Assembly: GCA_937135995.1 (NCBI GenBank)
Contig: CAKZOF010000048.1
Location: 1 to 6,016, forward strand
Reading direction: 5' to 3'
Origin: an uncultured Pyrinomonas sp.
Lineage (GTDB): Bacteria; Acidobacteriota; Blastocatellia; Pyrinomonadales; Pyrinomonadaceae
Length of the DNA stretch: 6,016 nucleotides
Part shown: piece after piece, positions 1 to 5,217 of the stretch
Numbering within the stretch: the stretch's first letter is position 1
Layout: each line of letters starts with the position of its first letter
Program-made: the position numbers and the translations under genes
Notes under the pieces: generated by a model
The model's database searches: none
The model's input: the letters and a program-made list of their open reading frames with translations, nothing else
Told to the model about the DNA's origin: nothing

Positions 1-928
1 TCGAAACGCCCAGTTGCGCAATCGCTCGCATAGCGGCGATCACCGCCGCCCCACCGGACATGTCGTATTTCATCTGATCCATGCCTTCGCTCGGCTTGAT
101 CGAGATGCCGCCAGTGTCGAAGGTCACGCCCTTGCCGACCAGCGCGAGCAGACCATCGCCCTTCTTTTTGCCTTTGGGCGTGTAGCGAAGCACGATCAAA
201 CGCGCTGGCTCTTCCGACCCGCGCGCGACGGCGAGCAATGCGCCCATGCCCTCTTGTTCCATGCGCGCCGGATCGAGCGCGTCGAATTCCAAGCCGCACT
301 CTTCGGCGACCTGTTTGGCACGCTCGGCGAGAATGGTCGGCGTCATGAAGACGCTCGGTTCATTGGCTAGATCGCGTGCGAGGTTGACCGCTTCGCCAAT
401 GACACGCCCGCGCTCGGCACCGCGCCGCAAGGCGGCTTCGTCGCCGTCTTCGATGACGAGCAACCGTTCAATACGCCGCTCGTCCTTGTCAACCGTGCGG
501 TACTTGTCCGTCTCGAACAGGCCGATGATCGCCCCTTCGATGGCCGAAGCTGCTGCTTGTTCCGGGCCGAGGTCGGCGGCGCGCGGCACAAAGCCGACCG
601 CTTTCGCCCCTCGGCTGCGAAGCGCGCGCACAGCCGTGCCGGCCCATTGCGAAACGGCGGCCGGGCGATAATCCTGCTTCTCGCCGACGCCGACCAACAG
701 CAGACGACGCGCCGTCAATTGGCTGCCTTGCGCCAGATGGATGTAGGCGGTTTCGCCTTCCTTGCCCTTGAACTCGTCTGTGCCGACGACGTCGGCGAGG
801 ATGCCACCGACGGCATCGTTCAACTCTCGCAAGAATCCTTCGTCGGCTCGCTCATCTTTGAAGACGGCGACCGCCAGAGCATCCACTGCCGCTTCTCTGT
901 ACCGCCCTGAGCTGACTTCTATCTCCAT
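1..928 (-). CDS. pepA: Leucyl aminopeptidase (peptidase family M17), 3' end cut by window edge
   Basis: Cytosolic two-metal aminopeptidase that removes N-terminal residues (preferring Leu) from peptides during protein turnover. The visible part is 309 residues, beginning MEIEVSSGRYREAAVDAL; family members are about 500, so the rest of the catalytic domain lies beyond base 1. Residues 1-170 match the N-terminal macrodomain-like region (LLLVGVGEK near 75-83). The catalytic domain opens with the NLARDLANEPS segment. The M17 signature follows: VGKGVTFDTGGISIKPSEGM, then MKYDMSGGAAV. By homology to E. coli PepA, K266, D271 and D289 are metal ligands and K278 is catalytic. The later DTDAEGR motif is off-window. 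The ATG at 928 is preceded by AGGGAG (935-940) with a 6-base spacer, and lies 14 bases after the smpB stop, so it is almost certainly cotranscribed with smpB. Only the truncation by the window edge is odd; nothing suggests a pseudogene. Confidence 0.96.
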   Translation of the reverse strand, partial: MEIEVSSGRYREAAVDALAVAVFKDERADEGFLRELNDAVGGILADVVGTDEFKGKEGETAYIHLAQGSQLTARRLLLVGVGEKQDYRPAAVSQWAGTAVRALRSRGAKAVGFVPRAADLGPEQAAASAIEGAIIGLFETDKYRTVDKDERRIERLLVIEDGDEAALRRGAERGRVIGEAVNLARDLANEPSVFMTPTILAERAKQVAEECGLEFDALDPARMEQEGMGALLAVARGSEEPARLIVLRYTPKGKKKGDGLLALVGKGVTFDTGGISIKPSEGMDQMKYDMSGGAAVIAAMRAIAQLGVS

Positions 929-934
929 GCATGA

Positions 935-940
935 CTCCCT
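935..940 (-). promoter_or_regulatory. Shine-Dalgarno site of pepA
   Basis: On the minus strand AGGGAG sits 6 bases before the ATG at 928. It fixes that start over a second ATG 4 bases further upstream in another frame. It lies in the 14-base gap after the smpB stop, which suits translation of pepA from a shared transcript. Confidence 0.7.
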
Positions 941-942
941 TT

Positions 943-1407
943 CTATTCGACTTTGCTACGACGTTGTTTGAGTTGCGCACGAGTTTCGCGTTCGATGGTG
1001 CGGCGCATTTCGGTTTCGCGCTTGTCGTGCATCTTTTTGCCGCGCGCCACACCGATTTCCAGCTTGACGCGCCCGTTCTTCAAATAGACGCGCGTCGGAA
1101 CGAGCGTCATGCCGCGAATGTTGGCCGCTTTCGCCAAGCGCTCTATCTCGTGGCGATGGAGAAGCAACTTGCGCGTGCGCAGCGGCTCGTGATTGAGTCG
1201 GTTGCCGTGGGCGTAGGGTGAAATGTGCGCGTTCATCAGCCACGCTTCGCCGTCGCGCACGGCAACGTAGGAATCCCGAAGTTGAATCTGGCCGTTGCGT
1301 ATGCTCTTGACCTCGGTGCCGGTCAAAGCGATTCCCGCTTCGTAGCGATCGAGGATGTGGTAGTCATGCAATGCAGCCCGATTCGTGACGATGACCCGCT
1401 CTTCCAT
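943..1407 (-). CDS. smpB: SsrA-binding protein SmpB (trans-translation factor)
   Basis: SmpB binds the tRNA-like domain of tmRNA and delivers it to ribosomes stalled on broken mRNA, so the nascent chain is tagged for proteolysis and the ribosome is freed. The product is 154 residues, usual for the family (about 150-160). Family motifs run in order: RAALHDYHILDRYEAGIAL near the start; LTGTEVKSIRNGQIQLRDSY (29-48), the classic GTEVKS block; the AHISPY segment with NHEPLRTRKLLLHR; then ARGKKMHDKRET and a basic C-terminal tail (QLKQRRSKVE) that in this family enters the decoding centre. The ATG at 1407 gives the canonical N-terminus. It lies between gpsA (71 bases upstream) and pepA (14 bases downstream), all on the minus strand. 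No ssrA (tmRNA) gene is visible in the window. A small hairpin lies in its leader (1423-1438). Confidence 0.97.
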   Translation of the reverse strand: MEERVIVTNRAALHDYHILDRYEAGIALTGTEVKSIRNGQIQLRDSYVAVRDGEAWLMNAHISPYAHGNRLNHEPLRTRKLLLHRHEIERLAKAANIRGMTLVPTRVYLKNGRVKLEIGVARGKKMHDKRETEMRRTIERETRAQLKQRRSKVE

Positions 1408-1422
1408 TTGCCGCCCCGCTGC

Positions 1423-1438
1423 CCCGATGAGGATCGGG
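1423..1438 (-). other. Small hairpin in the gpsA-smpB intergenic leader
   Basis: A perfect 6-bp stem (CCCGAT/ATCGGG) with a 4-base loop lies in the 71-base gap between gpsA and smpB, ending 15 bases before the smpB start. It is not followed by a T tract on either strand, so it is a poor candidate intrinsic terminator. It may be an RNA-stabilising or processing element, or chance in GC-rich DNA. Confidence 0.35.
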
Positions 1439-1478
1439 ATGTTAAGTTTAGCCCTTTTCCCGAGATCGAGTCCAATGG

Positions 1479-2474
1479 TTAATCGAACTCGTCGCGCAGC
1501 GGTCTGGACATCAACTCGGTGACCGCTTGGCGAACCCCGTAGCCGCCGTAGAGCACAGCGTGCACGGCATCGGTGATCGGCATCCGCACGCCGCGGCGCG
1601 CAGCCAACAACCGAACGGCGTGAGTGGTTCGCACCCCTTCGACCACCTCGTGCATTTCGCCGAGAACTTCTTCGAGCCGCCGCCCGCGCCCCAATTCTCG
1701 CCCGACGCGCCGGTTGCGCGATTGTTCGCTCGTGCAGGTCAGAACCAGATCGCCCACACCCGCCAATCCCAACATACTCTCGAACCGGGCGCCCACAGCC
1801 ACCGCCAAGCGCGTCATCTCCGCCAAACCGCGCGTGATCAACGCCGCCACGCTGTTCGCCCCCAAACCGAGACCGACGACCATGCCAGCGGCGAGCGCGA
1901 TGACGTTTTTGACCGCTCCGCCCATCTCCGTGCCGGTCAGATCATCGTTGGCGTAAATGCGCAAATTCTCATAACTCAACGCCAACTGCACGCGCCGCGC
2001 ATCGTCGAGCGAGTGGCTAGCAGCGACAATCGCCGTCGGATGACCGGCGACCACTTCGCGGGCGAAAGAGGGGCCCGAAAGCGCCGCCACGCGCACGCCA
2101 TCTCCCAACTCCTCGGCGAAGATCTCCGACACGCGCGCTCCCGTTTCGGCTTCGATTCCCTTGGCAGCGCTGACGAGCAACATACCCGGAGCCAGAAGCG
2201 GCCGCGCCGCACGCGCGAAATCCCGCGCCGCATGTGACGGCAAAGCGTAGATCACCATCTCAGCGTTTCGCAAGACCTCTTCGAAGTCAGCCGTCGCCCG
2301 AACCCGCTGAGGCAGACGATGGCCCGGCAGGGAGTGTGCGTTCTCGCGTTCAGCTTCGATCCTTTGGGCGTCGTCCGCGCGCCGCGCCCATAGAAGCACT
2401 TCATGACCTTGGCGCGCAGCCATGATGCCAAGCGCCGTTCCCCAACTGCCTGCTCCGATGATGGAGATCTGCAT
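1479..2474 (-). CDS. gpsA: NAD(P)+-dependent glycerol-3-phosphate dehydrogenase
   Basis: Cytosolic enzyme that reduces dihydroxyacetone phosphate to sn-glycerol 3-phosphate, the backbone for phospholipid synthesis. From the ATG at 2474 the product is 331 residues (E. coli GpsA is 339). The N-terminal Rossmann domain starts at once with MQISIIGAGSWGTALG (dinucleotide motif GAGSWG, 7-12). SAAKGIE carries K105 and SGPSFARE spans 133-140. The helical C-terminal domain has GTEMGGAVKN with the predicted catalytic K189, GVGDLVLTC (239-247, D242) and QSRNRR (251-256). These match the family's substrate and catalytic positions. The reading frame extends upstream to a TTG at 2519, adding 15 residues. 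I reject that start because the family N-terminus begins directly at the Rossmann strand, and the extra codons overlap a GC-rich hairpin. No strong Shine-Dalgarno precedes the ATG. The neighbour plsY uses its product, so the pair forms a functional unit. Confidence 0.97.
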   Translation of the reverse strand: MQISIIGAGSWGTALGIMAARQGHEVLLWARRADDAQRIEAERENAHSLPGHRLPQRVRATADFEEVLRNAEMVIYALPSHAARDFARAARPLLAPGMLLVSAAKGIEAETGARVSEIFAEELGDGVRVAALSGPSFAREVVAGHPTAIVAASHSLDDARRVQLALSYENLRIYANDDLTGTEMGGAVKNVIALAAGMVVGLGLGANSVAALITRGLAEMTRLAVAVGARFESMLGLAGVGDLVLTCTSEQSRNRRVGRELGRGRRLEEVLGEMHEVVEGVRTTHAVRLLAARRGVRMPITDAVHAVLYGGYGVRQAVTELMSRPLRDEFD

Positions 2475-2500
2475 GGCAAGGCTTGGTCTCGCTGTGTCTC

Positions 2501-2516
2501 GGGCGACGACGCGCCC
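2501..2516 (-). other. Second small hairpin in the gpsA leader
   Basis: A 5-bp GC stem (GGGCG/CGCCC) with a 6-base loop lies between the larger plsY-gpsA hairpin and the gpsA ATG. It sits 26 bases upstream of that start. Taken alone it is weak; it is listed because two hairpins in tandem occupy this leader. Confidence 0.25.
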
Positions 2517-2529
2517 CAACAGCCGAACG

Positions 2530-2552
2530 GTTCCGCGCCACAGGCGCGGAAC
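2530..2552 (-). other. Perfect 10-bp hairpin between plsY and gpsA
   Basis: GTTCCGCGCC, a 3-base loop and GGCGCGGAAC form a perfect 10-bp inverted repeat, extendable by a G-T wobble and one more C-G pair. It begins 13 bases after the plsY stop codon and ends 55 bases before the gpsA ATG. There is no T tract on either side, so it is not a canonical intrinsic terminator. A role in 3'-end protection of plsY mRNA, processing or differential expression of the two lipid genes is inference. Confidence 0.6.
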
Positions 2553-2565
2553 TGGTGAGACGTGC

Positions 2566-3168
2566 TCAACGTGCCGTTTCGCCCGCGCCGAACTTCGGTT
2601 CGCAGCCAGCGATCAAACGCCCGATGTTGGAGCGGTGCGCCCAAATGACGAGCGCGCTGCTGGCAAATGCGCACGCGATGAGCGGGGCCGCATTCGGCCG
2701 CGACCACCAGACGAGAAACGGCAGCGCCGCGGCAGCCGTGATCGAGCCGAGCGAAACGTAGCGCGTCGTCCAAACAACAGCGAGGAAAACAGGCACCAAG
2801 AGAAGAACCGCACCAGGTGCCAACGCGGCGAAGACTCCCAGTCCGGTGGCCACGCCTTTGCCGCCGCGAAACCCGAGCCCCACGGGAAAGATGTGACCGA
2901 CGATGACCGCCACGCCCGCCGCCGCCACCCATGTCTCGTCACCGCCGAAGCGGCGCGCGAGCAGCACAGCAGCGGTGCCTTTGGCGGCGTCGAGCAGCAA
3001 CGTGAGAAGGCCGGCGAGCTTGCCGGCGCGGCGCGTAACGTTGGTCGCGCCGGTTCCGCCCGAGCCCGTTCGACGCACATCGTCGCCGCGCGCCAACCTG
3101 ACGATCAGGTAGCCGAACGGGATTGAACCGAGCGCGTAGGCACCGAGCGTGAGCAGCAACGATTTCAT
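2566..3168 (-). CDS. plsY: Acyl-phosphate:glycerol-3-phosphate acyltransferase PlsY
   Basis: Integral inner-membrane enzyme that transfers an acyl group from acyl-phosphate (made by PlsX) to position 1 of glycerol 3-phosphate, giving lysophosphatidic acid. The product is 200 residues, normal for PlsY. It opens with a membrane segment ending GSIPFGYLI. The three family motifs follow on the expected loops: TGSGGTGATNVTRRAG (34-49), VGHIFPVGLGFRGGKGVAT (90-108) and HRSNIGRLIAGCE (178-190). Hydrophobic stretches near 2-24, 51-70, 78-97, 110-133 and 142-175 fit the multi-spanning fold. Motif 1 has GGTGATN where many members have GNxGATN, a minor variation. The ATG at 3168 has no strong Shine-Dalgarno; only a GGGGCG run about 12 bases upstream. 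It is the first visible gene of the leftward cluster and supplies the step after GpsA. Confidence 0.97.
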   Translation of the reverse strand: MKSLLLTLGAYALGSIPFGYLIVRLARGDDVRRTGSGGTGATNVTRRAGKLAGLLTLLLDAAKGTAAVLLARRFGGDETWVAAAGVAVIVGHIFPVGLGFRGGKGVATGLGVFAALAPGAVLLLVPVFLAVVWTTRYVSLGSITAAAALPFLVWWSRPNAAPLIACAFASSALVIWAHRSNIGRLIAGCEPKFGAGETAR

Positions 3169-3317
3169 CTAAACCGACGCCCCGTCCATTGCGGTCACGA
3201 GATCCAACCGGCGACGGCTTTGCGAGTTCGACTTCGATCTGCGAAGACCGCGGGCCCTGCTGGTCCGGCCTTCGCCGTGGTTTCTCCCGCCGCCGCACCG
3301 GACTTTTCTCGAAACGA

Positions 3318-3346
3318 AGCATACGTCGTGCTTGTGCTCAAAGCAA
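3318..3346 (-). promoter_or_regulatory. Candidate sigma-70 type promoter for plsY-gpsA-smpB-pepA
   Basis: On the minus strand TTGCTT (3346-3341) and TATGCT (3323-3318) are separated by 17 bases. They match the consensus -35 at 3 of 6 and -10 at 4 of 6 positions. Transcription would start near 3311, leaving a leader of about 140 bases before plsY. Matches this partial can occur by chance, but this is the most A+T-rich part of the divergent region. The 221-base stretch 3169-3389 holds no convincing gene. Confidence 0.3.
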
Positions 3347-3361
3347 GAAGGCATGTAGAAT
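3332..3361 (+). promoter_or_regulatory. Candidate sigma-70 type promoter for the 141-residue membrane protein
   Basis: TTGTGC (3332-3337) and TAGAAT (3356-3361) are separated by 18 bases. The -10 matches consensus at 5 of 6 positions and the -35 at 3 of 6. Transcription would start near 3368, about 22 bases before the ATG at 3390. It overlaps the predicted minus-strand promoter, so the two would compete for polymerase if both are real. Confidence 0.35.
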
Positions 3362-3389
3362 GCCAGTTCGCACTGAACCGCAATGACAA

Positions 3390-3815
3390 ATGCTTGCTCC
3401 GGCCATTAAACTATGCCTCTTCGCGTCGGGATCGTTCCTCATCGTCGGGTTGTTGACCGGTGTTTGGAAGTACCGTTGGATGATGACGAGCCGCGATCAT
3501 TCGGCACCCGTTTACGTCGACATCGCACACCGCGCTTCGTTTCTCTACAGTTTCGCGGCGTTGGTGTTGGCAAAGCTGCTAGAGTACAGCCCGCTCCCAG
3601 CCGGCTGGCAGCTCGTCTCGGCTGGGCTTCCGCTCTTTTACTTCGCAGCCGCCATCGCTCGCTACGCGCAGCTTGGCTGGCGAAACTCGACCGCCAATCA
3701 ATTCAGCGAGCGAAACTTCATCACCACATGGGGCATGTACCTATTGATCGCCGGTGAAGTGCTGGGCATCGCCGCGATCTTCGGCGGGTTCATCTACACC
3801 CAGGTCCTTCAGTGA
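3390..3815 (+). CDS. Small four-helix integral membrane protein, function unknown
   Basis: 141 residues with four clear hydrophobic segments: about 6-25, 48-66, 73-91 and 112-136. Both termini and the 2-3 connection are short. The loop after helix 1 carries WKYRWMMTSRDHSAPVYVDIAHRAS, with H37 and H47 and a charged DIAHR just before helix 2. The loop after helix 3 is polar (WRNSTANQFSERN). Size and four-helix layout, with a His at the edge of helix 2, recall hydroxylaminobenzene mutase and styrene-oxide isomerase type proteins. I cannot confirm that relationship by sequence, so no enzyme name is given. It is transcribed away from plsY and convergent with cinA. The ATG at 3390 is poorly supported by a Shine-Dalgarno, but an upstream promoter candidate fits its position. 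Its TGA stop overlaps a possible GTG start (3812) of a downstream small frame. Base composition resembles its neighbours. Confidence 0.85.
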   Translation: MLAPAIKLCLFASGSFLIVGLLTGVWKYRWMMTSRDHSAPVYVDIAHRASFLYSFAALVLAKLLEYSPLPAGWQLVSAGLPLFYFAAAIARYAQLGWRNSTANQFSERNFITTWGMYLLIAGEVLGIAAIFGGFIYTQVLQ

Positions 3816-3850
3816 TCGAAGCAAGCGGCAGTGTGATCTCGCGCCGCAGC

Positions 3851-3878
3851 GTTGGTCCATTAGATCAACCGCCGACGC
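3851..3878 (+). repeat. Hairpin-forming direct repeat, copy 1
   Basis: Copy 1 of a 28-base unit found again at 3923-3950 (24 of 28 positions identical, core TGGTCCATTAGATCA exact). Its first 19 bases fold into a 7-bp stem, GTTGGTC/GATCAAC, with loop CATTA and one G-U pair. The wobble is tolerated only in a plus-strand transcript; the minus-strand transcript has an A-C mismatch there. It lies 35 bases after the membrane-protein stop, between convergent genes, and is not followed by a T tract. Confidence 0.75.
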
Positions 3879-3922
3879 AAGCCGAGAAGATGACGCAAAG
3901 ACCACCGAACTTGAGCTACGAC

Positions 3923-3950
3923 GCTGGTCCATTAGATCAGACGCCGGCGC
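3923..3950 (+). repeat. Hairpin-forming direct repeat, copy 2, containing the cinA stop
   Basis: Copy 2, offset by exactly 72 bases from copy 1. The hairpin is kept as a 6-bp stem with the same CATTA loop. The second stem pair changes from T-A in copy 1 to C-G here, a compensatory change; the outermost pair is lost (G-A). The cinA stop codon (3932-3934 on the minus strand) and its last codons fall inside this copy, so cinA ends within the repeat. Confidence 0.75.
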
Positions 3951-5167
3951 AGCAGATCGAGCGTCGCTTGCGAAGCGCGCCAGCGAATGAGTTGCCTGTC
4001 GCCGGGCAGTAGCAGACGCTTGTGCTCCGTGTGCGCGTCGTCGGCGAGCGCGATGAAGACCAAGCCGACGGGCTTTTCCGGCGTGCCGCCCGTTGGACCA
4101 GCGATGCCGGTCACAGCCAAGCCGAAATCGGCATCGGTCAAGCGTCGCACGCCCTCGGCCATCGCTTCGGCCACGGGCGCGCTGACGGCGCCATGTCGCG
4201 CGATCAACTCCGGCGGGACGCCGAGCGTTCGCGTTTTCGCCTCGTTCGAATAAGCGACCACGCCTTCGAGGAAATAGGCCGAAGAACCCGGCACGTCCGT
4301 GAGCCTCTGCGCGACGAGGCCGCCCGTGCAGCTTTCGGCGACGGCCACCGTGTATCCGCCGACGGCTAACCGTAGCCCGACTACCTCTTCCATGGTTTCG
4401 CCGCGAAAAGCGAAGATGGCATCGCCCAAACGCTCCTCGATCTGACCGGCTAGACCATCGAGCAAAAGTTCAGCTTCTTGTTCGCTCGCAGCACGGGCCG
4501 TCAGGTGTATTTCGACTTCGGCGCGATTGAAGAGAATGGTGGTGGTTGGATTTTTGTACTGCGTGTAAACGGGCGCGATCCGTTCATCCACGGCCGACTC
4601 GCCCATTCCGGCGACCCGCAGGATGCGCCGCACGACGCGCACGCCGCCGCCCTTGGCTTCGAGCTTCGGCGCGACGTAAGTTTCGAACATGGGGCGCATC
4701 TCACGCGGCGGTCCGGGCAACAGCACCACGGCGCGCCCGTCGTGCTCGAGATAGAGTCCGGGAGCCGTGCCGTGCGGATTCGGCAGCGCTTCTGCACCCT
4801 CGATGATCATCGCCTGCCGCGCATTGATCTCCGGCATCGCTCGCCCCATGGCAATGAAGCGCTCGCGTATCGTTTGCAAGACGCGCTCATCGAGCAACAG
4901 ACGCCTCGCCAAAGCGCGCGCTACCGTCTTGCGCGTGATGTCGTCTTCGGTTGGACCAAGTCCGCCCGTGGTGATGATGATGCGCGAGCGTTTGAGCGCG
5001 TCGCGTACCGCTTCCTCGAGCCGCGCGTCATCGTCGCCGACGATGGTTTTGAGTTTGACCTCGATGCCGAGCCGATTGAGTCTGTCGGTGAGCCACAAAC
5101 TGTTGGTATCGACGCGCTCGGGCGTGAGAAGTTCCGAACCAATGGCGATGATCTCGGCGGTCAACAT
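3932..5167 (-). CDS. cinA: CinA family protein: MoCF/COG1058 domain plus nicotinamide-nucleotide amidohydrolase
   Basis: Bifunctional nucleotide-housekeeping protein. In characterised homologues the N-terminal COG1058 domain hydrolyses ADP-ribose and the C-terminal PncC domain deamidates nicotinamide mononucleotide, recycling NAD breakdown products. The product is 411 residues, a normal length. Residues 1-170 form the molybdopterin-binding-like domain: AEIIAIGSELLTPERVDTNS, ITTGGLGPTEDDITRK (65-80) and VVLLPGPPREMRPM (147-160). A linker domain follows to about 255. The C-terminal domain (255-411) has AESCTGGL (277-284), VVAYSNEAK (303-311), AVTGIAGPTGGTPEKPVG (351-368) and GDRQLIRWRASQ (389-400). 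All hallmark motifs are intact. The start gives the canonical MLTAEIIAIGSELL; no clear Shine-Dalgarno precedes it. It follows the 253-residue gene by 50 bases, with a weak terminator-like hairpin between. The last codons lie within a repeat. Confidence 0.96.
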   Translation of the reverse strand: MLTAEIIAIGSELLTPERVDTNSLWLTDRLNRLGIEVKLKTIVGDDDARLEEAVRDALKRSRIIITTGGLGPTEDDITRKTVARALARRLLLDERVLQTIRERFIAMGRAMPEINARQAMIIEGAEALPNPHGTAPGLYLEHDGRAVVLLPGPPREMRPMFETYVAPKLEAKGGGVRVVRRILRVAGMGESAVDERIAPVYTQYKNPTTTILFNRAEVEIHLTARAASEQEAELLLDGLAGQIEERLGDAIFAFRGETMEEVVGLRLAVGGYTVAVAESCTGGLVAQRLTDVPGSSAYFLEGVVAYSNEAKTRTLGVPPELIARHGAVSAPVAEAMAEGVRRLTDADFGLAVTGIAGPTGGTPEKPVGLVFIALADDAHTEHKRLLLPGDRQLIRWRASQATLDLLRRRLI

Positions 5168-5187
5168 CGATCACGAACGGGGAAACC

Positions 5188-5207
5188 AACAAAACGGACG
5201 ATCCGTC
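5188..5207 (-). terminator. Weak terminator-like hairpin between the 253-residue gene and cinA
   Basis: On the minus strand ACGGA-TCG-TCCGT (5206-5194) forms a 5-bp stem, or 6 bp with a G-U pair, followed directly by TTTTGTTG. The stem is short and the U-run broken, so termination would be partial at best. It lies just after the 253-residue gene's stop and about 20 bases before the cinA start. Confidence 0.35.
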
Positions 5208-5217
5208 TACCCAAAGG

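Noticed and set aside
1527..2237. Plus-strand open frame of 236 codons opposite gpsA
   Set aside because: Its Arg/His/Gln-rich, low-complexity product lies wholly within the conserved gpsA coding sequence; it is a shadow.
2475..2519. 15-codon N-terminal extension of gpsA from a TTG at 2519
   Set aside because: GpsA family proteins start directly at the Rossmann strand (MQISIIGAGSWG). The extension is Arg-rich and its leader is a stable hairpin.
3250..3265. Short inverted repeat (CGGGCC/GGTCCG) upstream of plsY
   Set aside because: A 6-bp stem with a G-T pair in very GC-rich DNA is expected by chance, and nothing else marks it. It shares GGTCC with the 3851/3923 repeats but not their loop or arms.
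3169..3354. 61-codon minus-strand frame ending immediately before the plsY ATG
   Set aside because: Composition is Arg/Ser-rich without structure, no good ribosome-binding site is seen, and overlapping frames on the other strand are equally open; it is more likely the plsY leader.
3816..3931. Intrinsic terminator for the convergent genes
   Set aside because: Hairpins exist, but neither strand shows a T tract after a stem, so I list them only as structured repeats.
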